A stretch of 64,000 bases of DNA, taken from positions 2,014,087 through 2,078,086 of the forward strand of contig JAJEKV010000028.1 in assembly GCA_021234155.1 (NCBI GenBank), given 5' to 3'. The notes beneath the pieces are model-generated. The model worked only from the letters and a program-made list of their open reading frames with translations. It was not told the origin of the DNA and did no database searches. This DNA comes from Isoetes taiwanensis. Its lineage: Eukaryota; Streptophyta; Lycopodiopsida; Isoetales; Isoetaceae. Numbering within the stretch: position 1 is the first letter of the stretch; each line of letters begins with the position of its first letter. Positions 1-9,277 of the stretch are shown piece after piece. The position numbers and the translations under genes are program-made.

Positions 1-1540
1 ATGCTTATGATGTTCTTAGGGGCAAGCTTAGATGGGGCCGTATCACCAGGGGCAGGAGTACCTCCTATTGGAGGATATCATGTGGACATACCATGTAGTG
101 GCTGGCTTGAAGGCCAGAACTAAAGCACAAGTGCTTTATGAGCTTGCATGACTTCATTGACTTTGCGCTAGTTGAGCTCCCTACAGAGGTACAATAGCTG
201 TTCCAATTTCACCAAGAAACCATCGAGCCGGCTGACACACTCCTCCAGCTAAGGGATCTTGTGTCCAGGATCCTCCATCTCAACCTCCTCAGGAAGCCTT
301 TACGGCCATGGGACCTCACGTCCCAAATATCAATATGGTCGATGTTCCTACCATGAAGCAGGGAAGGATCTTTACCATAACCCCAGTCATCTAAGGGAAG
401 AAAAGCAAGAGGTTAAGGAGGAAGAGGTCACCATGGACCTCGACAAAGAAGTAGCTACCTCGGTCGCACTAGAGGTCAAAGCATTGGGGAACCACCTCAC
501 ACGCTTCTTCTTATCAGCCTTTCGGCAGGAATAGGTCTTTTTGTGGCAGGAGACCTAGCCCCAGAGGCCGAAACATCGTGGTGGAACCTCCGTGCATTGT
601 TCACCCTGGCAAGCCATAAGAAGCTTCCTTATCACACTTTCACTTATGTGCTTGTGCGCTGGAACTTCGCTCTTACTGCCTTGGGACAGGACATAGCACC
701 GTGGATGAGCATGAAGCTCTTAGTGGCAGCCCCTTTGGCCTGCGTATCCACCAGAGGTTGCTTCTCTTGCAGCCACCACAGTCGATCCAGGGATTACTCT
801 ACTGTGCCATCGGCCGCCACCACCACCTCCTACCTGATGGATCAAGATGCAGGGCCTAGTTCCTAAATGTACATATGTGGAATTGCAAACTATGGCCTTT
901 GGCCACTACAAAATATGTATTACTATATCGGCAATTTTATGCCCTTTGAATACAAATTTAGTTCTTCCTATATTACTTGTCTCTCTTCTTGAGAAATTCT
1001 AAGTATAAGGAATGACTTATGGATTGTACATCTATTGTCGGGTTTGTTGCAGGACCAGAAGTGTCGTATTGTCCCATAAAAGGGTGGGAAATTGTCACGC
1101 TCCTTCGTGACAAAGTTCTCCAAAACTTGCAACGCATCCTGCAACGAACTTGATACTATTGGGACTCCACCTACGAAGAAGCATTCATGGATGCGGATGA
1201 CCACTTATGGGAGCTATATTACGCCATGCGTGACTTCTTTAACCTATTGATCATAAACCCGACTCTTGAGTATCATGACCTTATCATCCAAATTAGTCCG
1301 TGCAGTGAGGGAGAGTATCCGTTATATAGTCCTCCATCGATATCCCCTTACGGCACCATAGATCAATCTTGTATAAATAACATTTCATCTTGTTGTTTGT
1401 CTAGGCATTATGCCAAATATAACCTGCATCTATCTTAATATCAAGCAACGTTCTATCAACGAGTTTATAGTAGTCATGTGAAATCTTGTGCTTAATTCCA
1501 TTTTGTTTATATTTTAGACGGCACACGTCCCCCTCCGTGG
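1..1540. other. Unassigned decayed sequence upstream of gypsy element
   Basis: No gene is recognised here. Short open frames at 259-534 and 543-866 do not show any family motif, and the 890-1540 part is broken in every frame. Positions 150-300 on the + strand could be read as a remnant of a retroelement gag because the frame is acidic and leucine-rich, but there is no zinc knuckle or protease to support that. I see no LTR matching the sequence after the integrase at 5220 and no tRNA-complementary priming site, so the 5' boundary of the gypsy element that follows cannot be placed. Confidence 0.4.
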
Positions 1541-2837
1541 GTGACACCAGTGCAGCCTGGTCGCCTTACTCCAGAACAGGAGCTCACCCTTATGAAGCGG
1601 CAACTTACTGAGCTCCAGGCAAATGTATTGCATACCAATCCACCACAGGCACCACCAGACGATGGGCCGAGGTTTCTGTTTTACCAAACCAGCAGCCACC
1701 ACCACCGATACCAGTACCTGCTCTAGTTACATCCACTCGTTCAAAGCATGCACGCAGCAGCTCATCGTCGGATGCCACATCTGATTCGTCTGACTCAGCA
1801 GACTCATCTGAATTCGACGATGACCATGCCAAAGCCAAGAAAAAGGATTATCAGAAAACTGTGGATTCTGCCATCACTAGCATTTGGAAGAACTGCACGT
1901 TGGCACAGTTCTCAGGCAAGACCAGGTCCGGAATGGATGCCAAATCTTGGTTAGATGAAATGCATGAGTTTGGGACATCTTGTGGCATCACACAAAAGGA
2001 TATCGCCAAGATGGCCACCACCAATCTTACAGGGTCTGCCCGCATTTGGTGGAAAGGATATGCCTGCTCCCATGGACTGACGAGGGGTAGGTGCAGATAT
2101 AAGGTTTTTGCCAAAGCCGTTAAGTCCCATTATGTCCCCAGAGCTCATCGTTGCTAGAAGATTCAGATTTTTTACTGCTTGGAGCAGAAGAACATGACCG
2201 TCCAAGCATATACGGATGAGTTCATGAGGCTGCACTTGTATGTTCCAGGGATAAATGAGCGCAGAGTAGTCGAGGGATACATTGAGGGCTTATCCCTACC
2301 TTAAGGAAGATGATTTGGGCGATCGACCCCAAAACAGTAGCAGAAGCAGAGGCTAAGGCTCTTAGCCTCGAGGAGGACATCCCTAAGTATCAGCCACCAC
2401 GACCCTCTACATTCACTCAGAATAGGGGTTATACGCCATACAGGGGACGCTCAACTAGTCCGAGTCCGCCCTCGTCGACTGGGTATCAGAAGCAGGAAAA
2501 GAAGGTTTCCTTCACCGTCCCAGATAAGTCTGCTAGTACTACAAAAGCTGTCCGAGACATTCTTCAAGCAATACCAAAGGAGGCTCGTGAACAGTTGCGA
2601 AGGGACAAAGCCTGTTATCGATGTTTCCGTCCGGGACATCGTATGCAGGAATGCCCGTATGTTACCCAAGCCGCCCAAGCTGCTCTTGCTGAGGTGAATT
2701 GGGAAGCTTGTGAGCTGACAGCATTGCTGATGACGAGGAGCCCGATTATATCCAAGGTGAGTCTCATATTTATGCAGCTATTGAGACCGGACAAGCAGAC
2801 CATCAGTCTTCTGTCATATCCACCATGGGCCAAGTAG
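1541..2837 (+). pseudogene. Ty3/gypsy gag remnant with CCHC zinc knuckle
   Basis: This is the capsid/nucleocapsid part of a Ty3/gypsy retrotransposon, which would package element RNA in virus-like particles. A capsid-like stretch in the frame of 1861-2157 (ending in tryptophan-containing GSARIWWKGY-type sequence) is followed after frame breaks by a basic proline/serine linker at 2310-2600. A perfect zinc knuckle, CYRCFRPGHRMQEC, lies at 2613-2654 (CX2CX4HX4C). Stop codons and frame changes near 1705, 2155 and 2300 break the gene. The protease follows directly in another frame, as expected for gag-pol of this superfamily. The start is unknown; 1541 is only the first ATG of a plausible frame. 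Confidence 0.75.
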
Positions 2838-3217
2838 ATTGTAAACCCTTTATCATTCTTATGGATACGGGTAGTACACAGAATTTTGCTTCCCCTAAAA
2901 TGGCAGAAGCTTTGCAGCTTACTCTCTTAAAATCAAAGCCACGTCCAGTCACGTTGGCTAGTGGGGCCGTCCGCCATATGAAGGGTCGTCGCATCAATTT
3001 GAACATTCAGCTGCCAGGAGCACCCATTGCTATAGGAGCCGAGATCATGGATATTGGTCGCTACGACCTTATTGTGGGAATGGAGTTTCTGGCCGCTACA
3101 AAGGCAAATATTGACTATGAAAAGTGGGAGGTTACCTTCAATGCAGCCAACGGAGCCCGCGTGTCCATAGCAGGTAAACCAGTTATTCCCACTATACAGT
3201 GTATCTCATTACACTAG
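2825..3217 (+). pseudogene. Ty3/gypsy retropepsin (aspartic protease) domain
   Basis: About 130 residues in one frame form a retroviral-type aspartic protease that would cleave the Gag-Pol polyprotein. The catalytic loop reads LMDTGSTQNF (Asp-Thr-Gly-Ser) near residues 13-22. The second hallmark, a hydrophobic-hydrophobic-Gly segment, reads YDLIVGMEFL near residues 79-88. These two motifs in this spacing are diagnostic of gypsy proteases. The frame ends at a stop at 3215-3217, after which polymerase sequence resumes almost immediately, so the polyprotein is interrupted here. Confidence 0.85.
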
Positions 3218-4206
3218 TTGGATAGAACTATCAAAAAGTCTCAGATTCTTTGCATGATACGACTTGCTTCAGTAGAAGCCAAGTCTAAGCAAGATGAGGT
3301 TATTGATAGCCTCCCTCCAGCAATAGCAGGGGTCCTGTGGGAATACCATGGCCTCTTTCCAGATGAGATTCATCGACTGCCCCTTTTTAGGGACGTGGAA
3401 TGTGAAATTACCCTAGAACCAGGCACTAAGCCTACCAGTAAGGCTCCTTAACGGATGAGTACCCCAGAGTTAACGAAGCTTAAGAAACAGCTGCAAGAGC
3501 TCCTTAAATTGGGCTTCATTTGTGTCACCTTTTGGGCCCCCGATACTATTTGTGAAAAAGAAGGATGGTACTTTGAGAATCTGCATAGATTATCGCCAAC
3601 TGAATAAGCACACTATTAAGAATTGGTATGCTTTACCGCGTGCCACAACCTAATGGACCAGTTGCAAGGGGCTAAATATTTTACGAAGATTGATCTTCGT
3701 TCGGGATATCACCAGATTCGAATTACAGAAGATGACATTTACAAGTCTGCTTTTTGGGCACGTTATGGGCATTATGAGTTCACTGTGATGCCATTTGGCC
3801 TGACTAATGCCCCGGCCATCTTTATGAGACTGATGAATGATGTCTTCCGTGAATATCTTGATGATTTTGTCATCATATTTTTTGATGATATCCTAATATA
3901 CAGTAAGACCTTAGAGGACCATGAGCGGCATCTTCGGTTGGCCTTGCAGAAACTAAGACGCCACCAACTGTATGCCAAATTCTCCAAGGTCGGTTTGCAA
4001 CCACTAAGGTTGATTACTTGGAACATATTGTGTCGGCGGAAGGGATAGCCACAGATCCAGCTAAGATTGCGGCAGTAAAGGATTGGCCAATTCCAACCAA
4101 TGTGTCGGAGGTTTGCAGCTTTCTAGGCTTGGCCGGCTATTACCGCAAGTTTGTCAAAGATTTTTGCCAAGCTCGCCGCGCCTTTGACGGACCTAACCAA
4201 GCATGA
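3218..4206 (+). pseudogene. Ty3/gypsy reverse transcriptase, frame-broken
   Basis: The connecting region (3218-3451, with DEIHRLPLFRDVECEI) leads into a reverse transcriptase that would copy element RNA to cDNA. Motifs appear in order but in different frames: [15 protein letters not shown] near 3570-3620, [16 protein letters not shown] near 3680-3730, [15 protein letters not shown] near 3780-3830, the catalytic FFDD at 3878-3889 followed by ILIYSK, and the C-terminal [19 protein letters not shown] near 4110-4170. Stops at 3449-3451 and 4046-4048 and several frame changes make it non-functional as read. FFDD in place of the commoner F-I/L-DD is a conservative change. Confidence 0.9.
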
Positions 4207-4640
4207 AAAGGTTAGGGATTGGATGGCACATTAGAAAGACAATGTTCAAGGTGGATTCCGGTCATTGAAAGATGCTTTGACAACGGCCCCAGTTCTCACC
4301 TTGCCAGACCCTCAGAAGGATAAGTGGGTTGCCACGGATGCTAGTAAAATAGCTACTAAAATGTCGGGGTCATCGCGTATGATTCTAGAAAGATGAATGA
4401 TGCGGAATAACGATACTCCACGCACGACCAAGATTTGCTTGCTGTCGTGCGTGCCTTGCGCATTTGGAGGCACTATTTTGTAATGCCATATCCCCGCTCT
4501 CCAGTGAGTTTGGGAAACAGATACAGCGGGCTCTTCCCATATATAGACCCAGAATTCCAAGAGATATGGCAAAGTGTATCCAAGGAAGCTTGAACAGACA
4601 AGGAAAGAGAGGCTTTCCACCATTATAAGAAGGAAGCTGA
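4207..4640 (+). pseudogene. Ty3/gypsy RNase H-like region, frame-broken
   Basis: This region follows the RT thumb and corresponds to the RNase H domain that degrades RNA in the RNA:DNA hybrid. The sequence reads VATDASK near 4327-4347 and, one frame over, a stretch ending in THDQDLLAVVRALRIWRHYF near 4420-4480, the usual gypsy RNase H signature (D-A-S, then L-A-V-V-x-A-L-x-x-W-R-H-Y). A frameshift around 4360 and stop codons interrupt it. It is continuous in order with RT before and integrase after, so I treat it as part of the same decayed polyprotein. Confidence 0.75.
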
Positions 4641-5217
4641 ACTCCTTTATTATAAGAATAAGTTACGTGTTCCCGAGACATCAAGAATTCGCAAGCTCAT
4701 TCTACACAATACACATAACAGTCCAATAGTGGGGCATGCGGCATTTATGAAGACATATTTTAAGATCCGCTCCAGCTACTTCTGGCCAGGGATGAAGAAG
4801 CACATTGCCAGGTATATTAAGCAATGTCAGATCTGTCAGCAAATGAAGGCTGAGCAATTACGTATTCCAAGGGAACCTAGATGTCCCCAATGCTAAACAA
4901 GAAGTTACATGGACTTTATCATGGGGCTTCTGCGCACCTTAAGAGGTTTTGATGCCTTAATGGTGGTGGTCGACAAACTTTCCAAGATGGCAAACTTTCT
5001 GCCATGTCGTACCACGGACACTGCATTGGATACCACCTTGTTGTTTATCAAGGAGGTATTTCGCCTTCACGAGATGCTGATGTATTATTTGCCACATTTG
5101 TGTCATCCGGCTATGTCACCCATAGCGTCATTTATCAAGAAAATTGGAGTTGCAATTTTAAGCCAAATATCGACACAAAGGATGATACTAATGGACCCCT
5201 TCTCTTGCAGTGTTTAG
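4641..5217 (+). pseudogene. Ty3/gypsy integrase, truncated in catalytic core
   Basis: Integrase would insert element cDNA into the host genome. The HHCC zinc-binding N-terminus is visible near 4690-4850 (HNTHNSPIVGH, then WPGMKKHI, then CQICQQMKAE). The catalytic core begins near 4909 with MDFIMGLLRTLRGFDAL and the VVVDKLSKMANFLPC strand that holds the first catalytic Asp. The second Asp region (SDRD-like, near 5060-5080) is frame-shifted, and the coding sequence stops around 5217 shortly after a segment aligning with the expected third part of the core. The glutamate-containing helix and C-terminal domain are missing, so integrase is incomplete. Confidence 0.85.
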
Positions 5218-5219
5218 CT

Positions 5220-6159
5220 TGAAGGGCTGGACATGATTATTTCTAGTTGAGGATTCAACTGGGGTTTGCCAAATAATTTCTTGATCGAGGACGATCAATC
5301 CGGAGAAGGGAAGGAATTGATATGGTGGTGCTTGGGGGGGTGGTTGTTCGGAGCAAGCGAAATAGAAAGAAGGTTCGAAATATTGAAGTTGTAACCCATG
5401 GTCAAGTTAGGGGCCATCAGATTAAGGGAATATTACATAAGATCCAAGCCAATAGGGAAGAGAAAAATCTTTCTTAATAAGTATGGGGATATTTTAACAA
5501 AAAAAAGGGGCAAGTGATCTCTTAAGGAAAGACGGGTTAAAGGAACAAAGGGCATGAATATAAAATAAGACTAAACCTTATTTTACCCATAAAAGGCATT
5601 GAAGCCTAATCTATTATCTATCGGACAGCAACAGAGTATATATAAGGGCATTGCAAAAAGGTTTTGGAGAAGGAAGAAAATCCGCATCGACAAATCAGCC
5701 GATGTCTTAAACTGCTACAACAACATTTAAACTCTGCTACAGTAGTTTCTAATCCACTTCCAACATCGGCAATCCAGTTTCGGTCGACTGCATATCCGAT
5801 ACCAGCTTCAATCAATCCCAACTATACTCATGAATTAACTTCTTCAAATTTCCTTATTCTCCTAGAACTGTAATCTTCTGTTGTTTACTATTGGGCAGGA
5901 GCTGAATAGAGGATTCTATCAGCTCTATTCTTGAGATTGAACCCAAATCCTTTTCCTAACCTCCTTCTATTCCTTACCTTGAATTTGAGTTACTGCTAGA
6001 ACAGGGGTTCTAGTATTTGTTTGTGTTGTTTCCAAAGCTTATCTTATCCTAAAATTCAGACTTTCTCTGGAGTTCTCTTGCTCAGACAACCCGGTTGGGT
6101 GGCGAGCTTGGCCTTGAAGGCTGACTTGGTTGTCTGGGCTATATTTTGCCTGTTAAGTT
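5220..6159 (+). repeat. LTR-like 3' end of the gypsy element (interrupted at 6160)
   Basis: After the truncated integrase there is a purine-rich stretch (around 5300-5315) followed by GAATTGATATGG, which resembles a polypurine tract and the start of a 3' LTR at about 5320. A TATA-like TATATATAAGG lies at 5637-5648. The same sequence type recurs at 19960-20290, where 'ttgatcgaggacgatcaatc' and 'gaattgatatggtggtgct' are both shared, which supports an LTR belonging to one family. The region is split by insertion of the non-autonomous element at 6160 and resumes at 9278. No matching 5' LTR occurs in the window, so the LTR limits are inferred. Confidence 0.55.
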
Positions 6160-6407
6160 TGTTGCAGATATGAAATCCACAAGACGAAGCATGGCTGAAC
6201 AATGAATAATACATGATCCGTCATGTCCCGAATAGGGCTCGGGACCACACCCTTAGAGCATAGCACAGAGAAACCAAAGGAAGAAGCGCTCAAGTGGATG
6301 ATCAAGAACGTCGCCTGTGCCTCTTCATATAGTGGTTGAAGTTCCAACGGTCCTGGCTATATATAGCATGGTTGTTGCAGATCATGGACACATCACATAT
6401 TCCAACA
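6160..6407 (-). repeat. 3' LTR of the non-autonomous element
   Basis: This 248-bp repeat matches 9025-9272. On the - strand it starts TGTTGGAATATG. It has a TATA-like GCTATATATAGCC about 45 bases in (around 6354-6366), which would drive transcription in the upstream copy. It differs from its partner by a few substitutions (for example T/G near 6208 and G/A near 6271) and at the final bases. Confidence 0.92.
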
Positions 6408-6483
6408 CCCCCACTCAAAGAGATGCCGAAATACAATGAAGGCTCTCTTTGAACAGAACAGCAGCTTGCAGCACCCCCACTCA
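6408..6483 (-). promoter_or_regulatory. Polypurine tract, with an upstream second copy
   Basis: On the - strand GAGTGGGGG abuts the 3' LTR (6408-6416), the expected plus-strand primer. The same motif, TTGAGTGGGGG-like, occurs again at about 6474-6483 in a similar context. A duplicated tract would be an extra start site for plus-strand synthesis. Confidence 0.6.
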
Positions 6484-6884
6484 AGTGATTCAATGCACTT
6501 GCCTACTTGCAATAACACATATCAGAAAACAGATGAAACAAGGAGTGTGCCCAGGCTTTAAAACACTGGCGAGACACCTCACAAATACATCAGAACAAGA
6601 GATTCCTCCAGTCACACACTGGCAGGAACAACTTAACAAGGGAGAAGTCCAAGCTTGGCACAACTGAGGTCATCACCATGCGCCCATTGTCGTTCTTGGC
6701 ACTGCCATCACAATCAAGATGCCACCCAGACTGGAAAGGCATGAAGGGATTTTTTGCATCAAGATCACCTCTCTGTGCCATTAATGGCATTATACCACAA
6801 GTGCATGTTCCTCAGACCAGTGACTTGCAAACCAGAGAGGTCTTCCAAGCTTATACTTATCTTGGCAAAACACTCAACGAAAAT

Positions 6885-7200
6885 AAAAGTGTCACCCAGA
6901 CTCATACTGGCGTGAACATCAAAACCATGCCGTCTTCCAGGCTTTTGTCCTGGCAAGAAGATTCATAACCATGGGTGTCATCCAAACTTAGATTTTGGCA
7001 GTGACACGCCCAATACAAGGAGTACCGGCTTGACACAAACAAGGAGTACAAGGCTTGGCTTCCATCAATCTACCATTCTTGGCACTGCCTCACAATCAAG
7101 ATGTCACCCAGACTCATATACTGGCATGGACATTCTAACGCATATCAAGAAATGTCACCCAGACTTATACTGGCGTTGACACCATACCCACTGGCGTGGA
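6885..7200. repeat. Three dispersed copies of a CACCCAGACT...ACTGGCGTG motif
   Basis: Inside the non-autonomous element a motif of about 28 bases, GTCACCCAGACT followed by CATACTGGCGTGRACA, appears near 6892-6922, 7104-7135 and 7156-7185, with an incomplete fourth ('ccactggcgtggaca') near 7189-7203. The copies are diverged, point the same way and have no coding frame in common. They could be a packaging or dimerisation signal, but that is a guess. Confidence 0.6.
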
Positions 7201-7466
7201 CAATTTCCAAAGATATCAAGCTGATTCAATTTCCTGTATAACTTGCTGAATTCAAAGCTTAGTCAAAGAGTTGTTGCAGATCTGCTGCATAACATAGCAG
7301 CAACACTTTGCCAGATTATATGTATAGACATTGTTTGCTCTTAAACAACCTTGTCGAGATTGCTAAGCTTCCATCAACACCTTCATACTGTCTTCTTAAA
7401 AAGACAGGTTGCAGATCAAATCATAAAATGTTCAAATTTCAAGATCGTGACTAGCCGCAATGTGAA

Positions 7467-7711
7467 CATGGTCCGATAAAAAAAGCAACAAGAGAGATAG
7501 CACTGAAAAGAAAGAAAAATCGCAGAAGACTTTAAGAGGATTAAAATTGGAGATAAGAAGATCAAACGTCGAAGAGGAGCGGTAAAAGACATGGTCTGAT
7601 AAAAGCAACAAGAGAGGATGGCACTGAAAAAGAAAGAAAAACTGCAGAAGACTTTAAGAGGATTAAAATTGGAGATAAGAAGATCAAACGTCGAAGAGGA
7701 GCAGTAAAAGA
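7467..7711. repeat. Two tandem 123-bp repeats
   Basis: Within the non-autonomous element, units starting at 7467 and 7590 are nearly identical over about 122 bases. Shared blocks include 'gaagactttaagaggatta' and 'gatcaaacgtcgaagaggag'. They differ by a few bases and a short A-run length change. Open frames on the - strand across this block (7416-7838) are lysine- and phenylalanine-rich consequences of the purine-rich repeat and match nothing known. Confidence 0.85.
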
Positions 7712-9011
7712 TAGGCAAGGGAGGAAGATGAAACGCAGAATAAAGTTCAGGACAACAAGGTATAGTGTGGTCATAAATGGCGAGAAACAAATCACTCATG
7801 TGTGCAAGAAAATATGCCGAGATAACAAATGGCAACATAATGGATTAACAAATGCAAGTTGGCAAGGAAACGGATCATTGGATAATAGACACGTTGTTGT
7901 TGCAGAGAATAACAAAGATGGTCAAGAAGAAAGATCTGGCATAATAGAAAGACAAAGGAAATATGAACTGGAACAAGAAGAATAAGGAGAATGGGCATAT
8001 GCTTGGGAAGAAAAGAAATATGTAAAGTGGGCCAAGTTGGTAGCATGAAGTTAATCAAGGCAAGGATTCTTGCATAAGCAAGGCTGCAAAAAAAATAGCA
8101 AGTAAGCAAGAAGGAGACATTCAAGCAGAGCAGCACTGGATCAATGTTTTGATAACATGTTTCTGCAAAGAAAATGGGTATATAAAGGAGGAAAATTGAT
8201 GACAGAGATGAAAAACATGGCAGGATAACTGTGAAGGTTGCAAGCTAGGAGTGCAAAAATATATGGGTAACCAAGTGATTAACAACTTCCTCTCGGATTC
8301 AAGAAGACTCCACATGAGCATTGCAGTCAAGAATTGGTCTGCAAGAGCATCCAACAAGATGAAATCTTGAACCATGGGCCACAAGACGAAGGCTCAAACA
8401 CCATACCAAGGCTCGGACAAGGCTCAAATGCCAAGGATACCACTGACTGTTGCTTCTAGATCTCTCCAACAATTGGATCCGAAAAAGCTTTTCTTGTTAA
8501 CATAATAACAAGGCAGAAACATAAAATGTAGTCATGGGTTTGAATATCAAAGAACCCGTTCATTTAGTGACTTCGGCCTTTTTATCCATAAAAGCACATA
8601 TGAGAACTCTCAAGACAACAATCAGCATTCTGAATCAATTGAACCACCAGAATACATAGAACTCTCCCTTTTTTTTGATGATGCAGATGATAGTGGGCCA
8701 GAGGTAGAAAGGTCTGATGATGTTCCCCGTGGGTGATATGGACGATAGTGGGAAAAAGATAAAGAAGAAATATAGCAGGGTGTGAGCAATCACTCAAGCT
8801 TGAAAGGCAATGTGAAGAAATTTTGCATCTAAAAAACACTAAGTAGAGTTTTAGAAATCAGAGGATTCATGAGCCGGATGTGGGCAAAGATAAAACTTGA
8901 GGTAAGAAAAAAAACCCATCGATTCTAGAGAGATCATTAACAACAATAAAATATGGCTACAGTAATCAGGGCTTCTAATAGCAGTGCGACTTAGGCGATT
9001 TCAGACGAGAG

Positions 9012-9024
9012 TGGGCCCATAACC
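9012..9024 (-). promoter_or_regulatory. Primer-binding site matching initiator tRNA-Met anticodon arm
   Basis: Directly inside the 5' LTR the - strand reads GGTTATGGGCCCA. Its complement, TGGGCCCATAACC, equals the anticodon stem-loop (anticodon CAT) of plant initiator tRNA-Met as I remember it, not the 3' CCA end normally used. Priming by an internally cleaved 'half' tRNA-Met is established for Drosophila copia and yeast Ty5. The zero-base spacing to the LTR supports a real priming site; use of a half-tRNA primer is inference. Confidence 0.8.
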
Positions 9025-9272
9025 TGCTGCAGGTATGAAATCCACAAGACGAAGCATGGCTGAACAATGAAGAATACATGATCCGTCATGTCCCGAATAG
9101 GGCTCGGGACCACACCCTTAGAGCATAGCACAGAGAAACCAAAGGAAGAAGCACTCAAGTGGATGATCAAGAACGTCGCCTGTGCCTCTTCATATAGTGG
9201 TTGAAGTTCCAACGGTCCTGGCTATATATAGCATGGTTGTTGCAGATCATGGACACATCACATATTCCAACA
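9025..9272 (-). repeat. 5' LTR of the non-autonomous element
   Basis: This 248-bp partner of 6160-6407 is the upstream LTR in the element's own orientation. It contains the same TATA-like palindrome (around 9219-9231), which places the promoter and transcription start in this LTR. Its inner end (9025) abuts the primer-binding site exactly. Confidence 0.92.
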
Positions 9273-9277
9273 AAGTT

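Larger units (their letters stand above)
6160..9272 (-). mobile_element. Non-autonomous copia-like LTR retrotransposon with 5-bp TSD
   Basis: A 3,113-bp element is bounded by two direct repeats of 248 bp (6160-6407 and 9025-9272). It is flanked on both sides by AAGTT (6155-6159 and 9273-9277), a perfect 5-bp target-site duplication. LTR ends form the expected TGTTG...CAACA inverted ends on at least one copy. Read on the - strand, the first LTR is 9025-9272. It is followed immediately by a priming site (9012-9024), and the second LTR is preceded by the polypurine tract GAGTGGGGG (6408-6416). No gag, protease, RT or integrase is recognisable in the 2.6-kb interior, so it must have been mobilised by proteins of another element. 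The LTRs differ at only a handful of positions, so the insertion looks relatively young. Confidence 0.92.

Noticed and set aside
7416-7838. 140-codon open frame on the - strand in the non-autonomous element
   Set aside because: It lies over the 123-bp purine-rich tandem repeat, and its phenylalanine/serine/leucine-rich product is a composition effect with no domain. It also spans the repeat twice.
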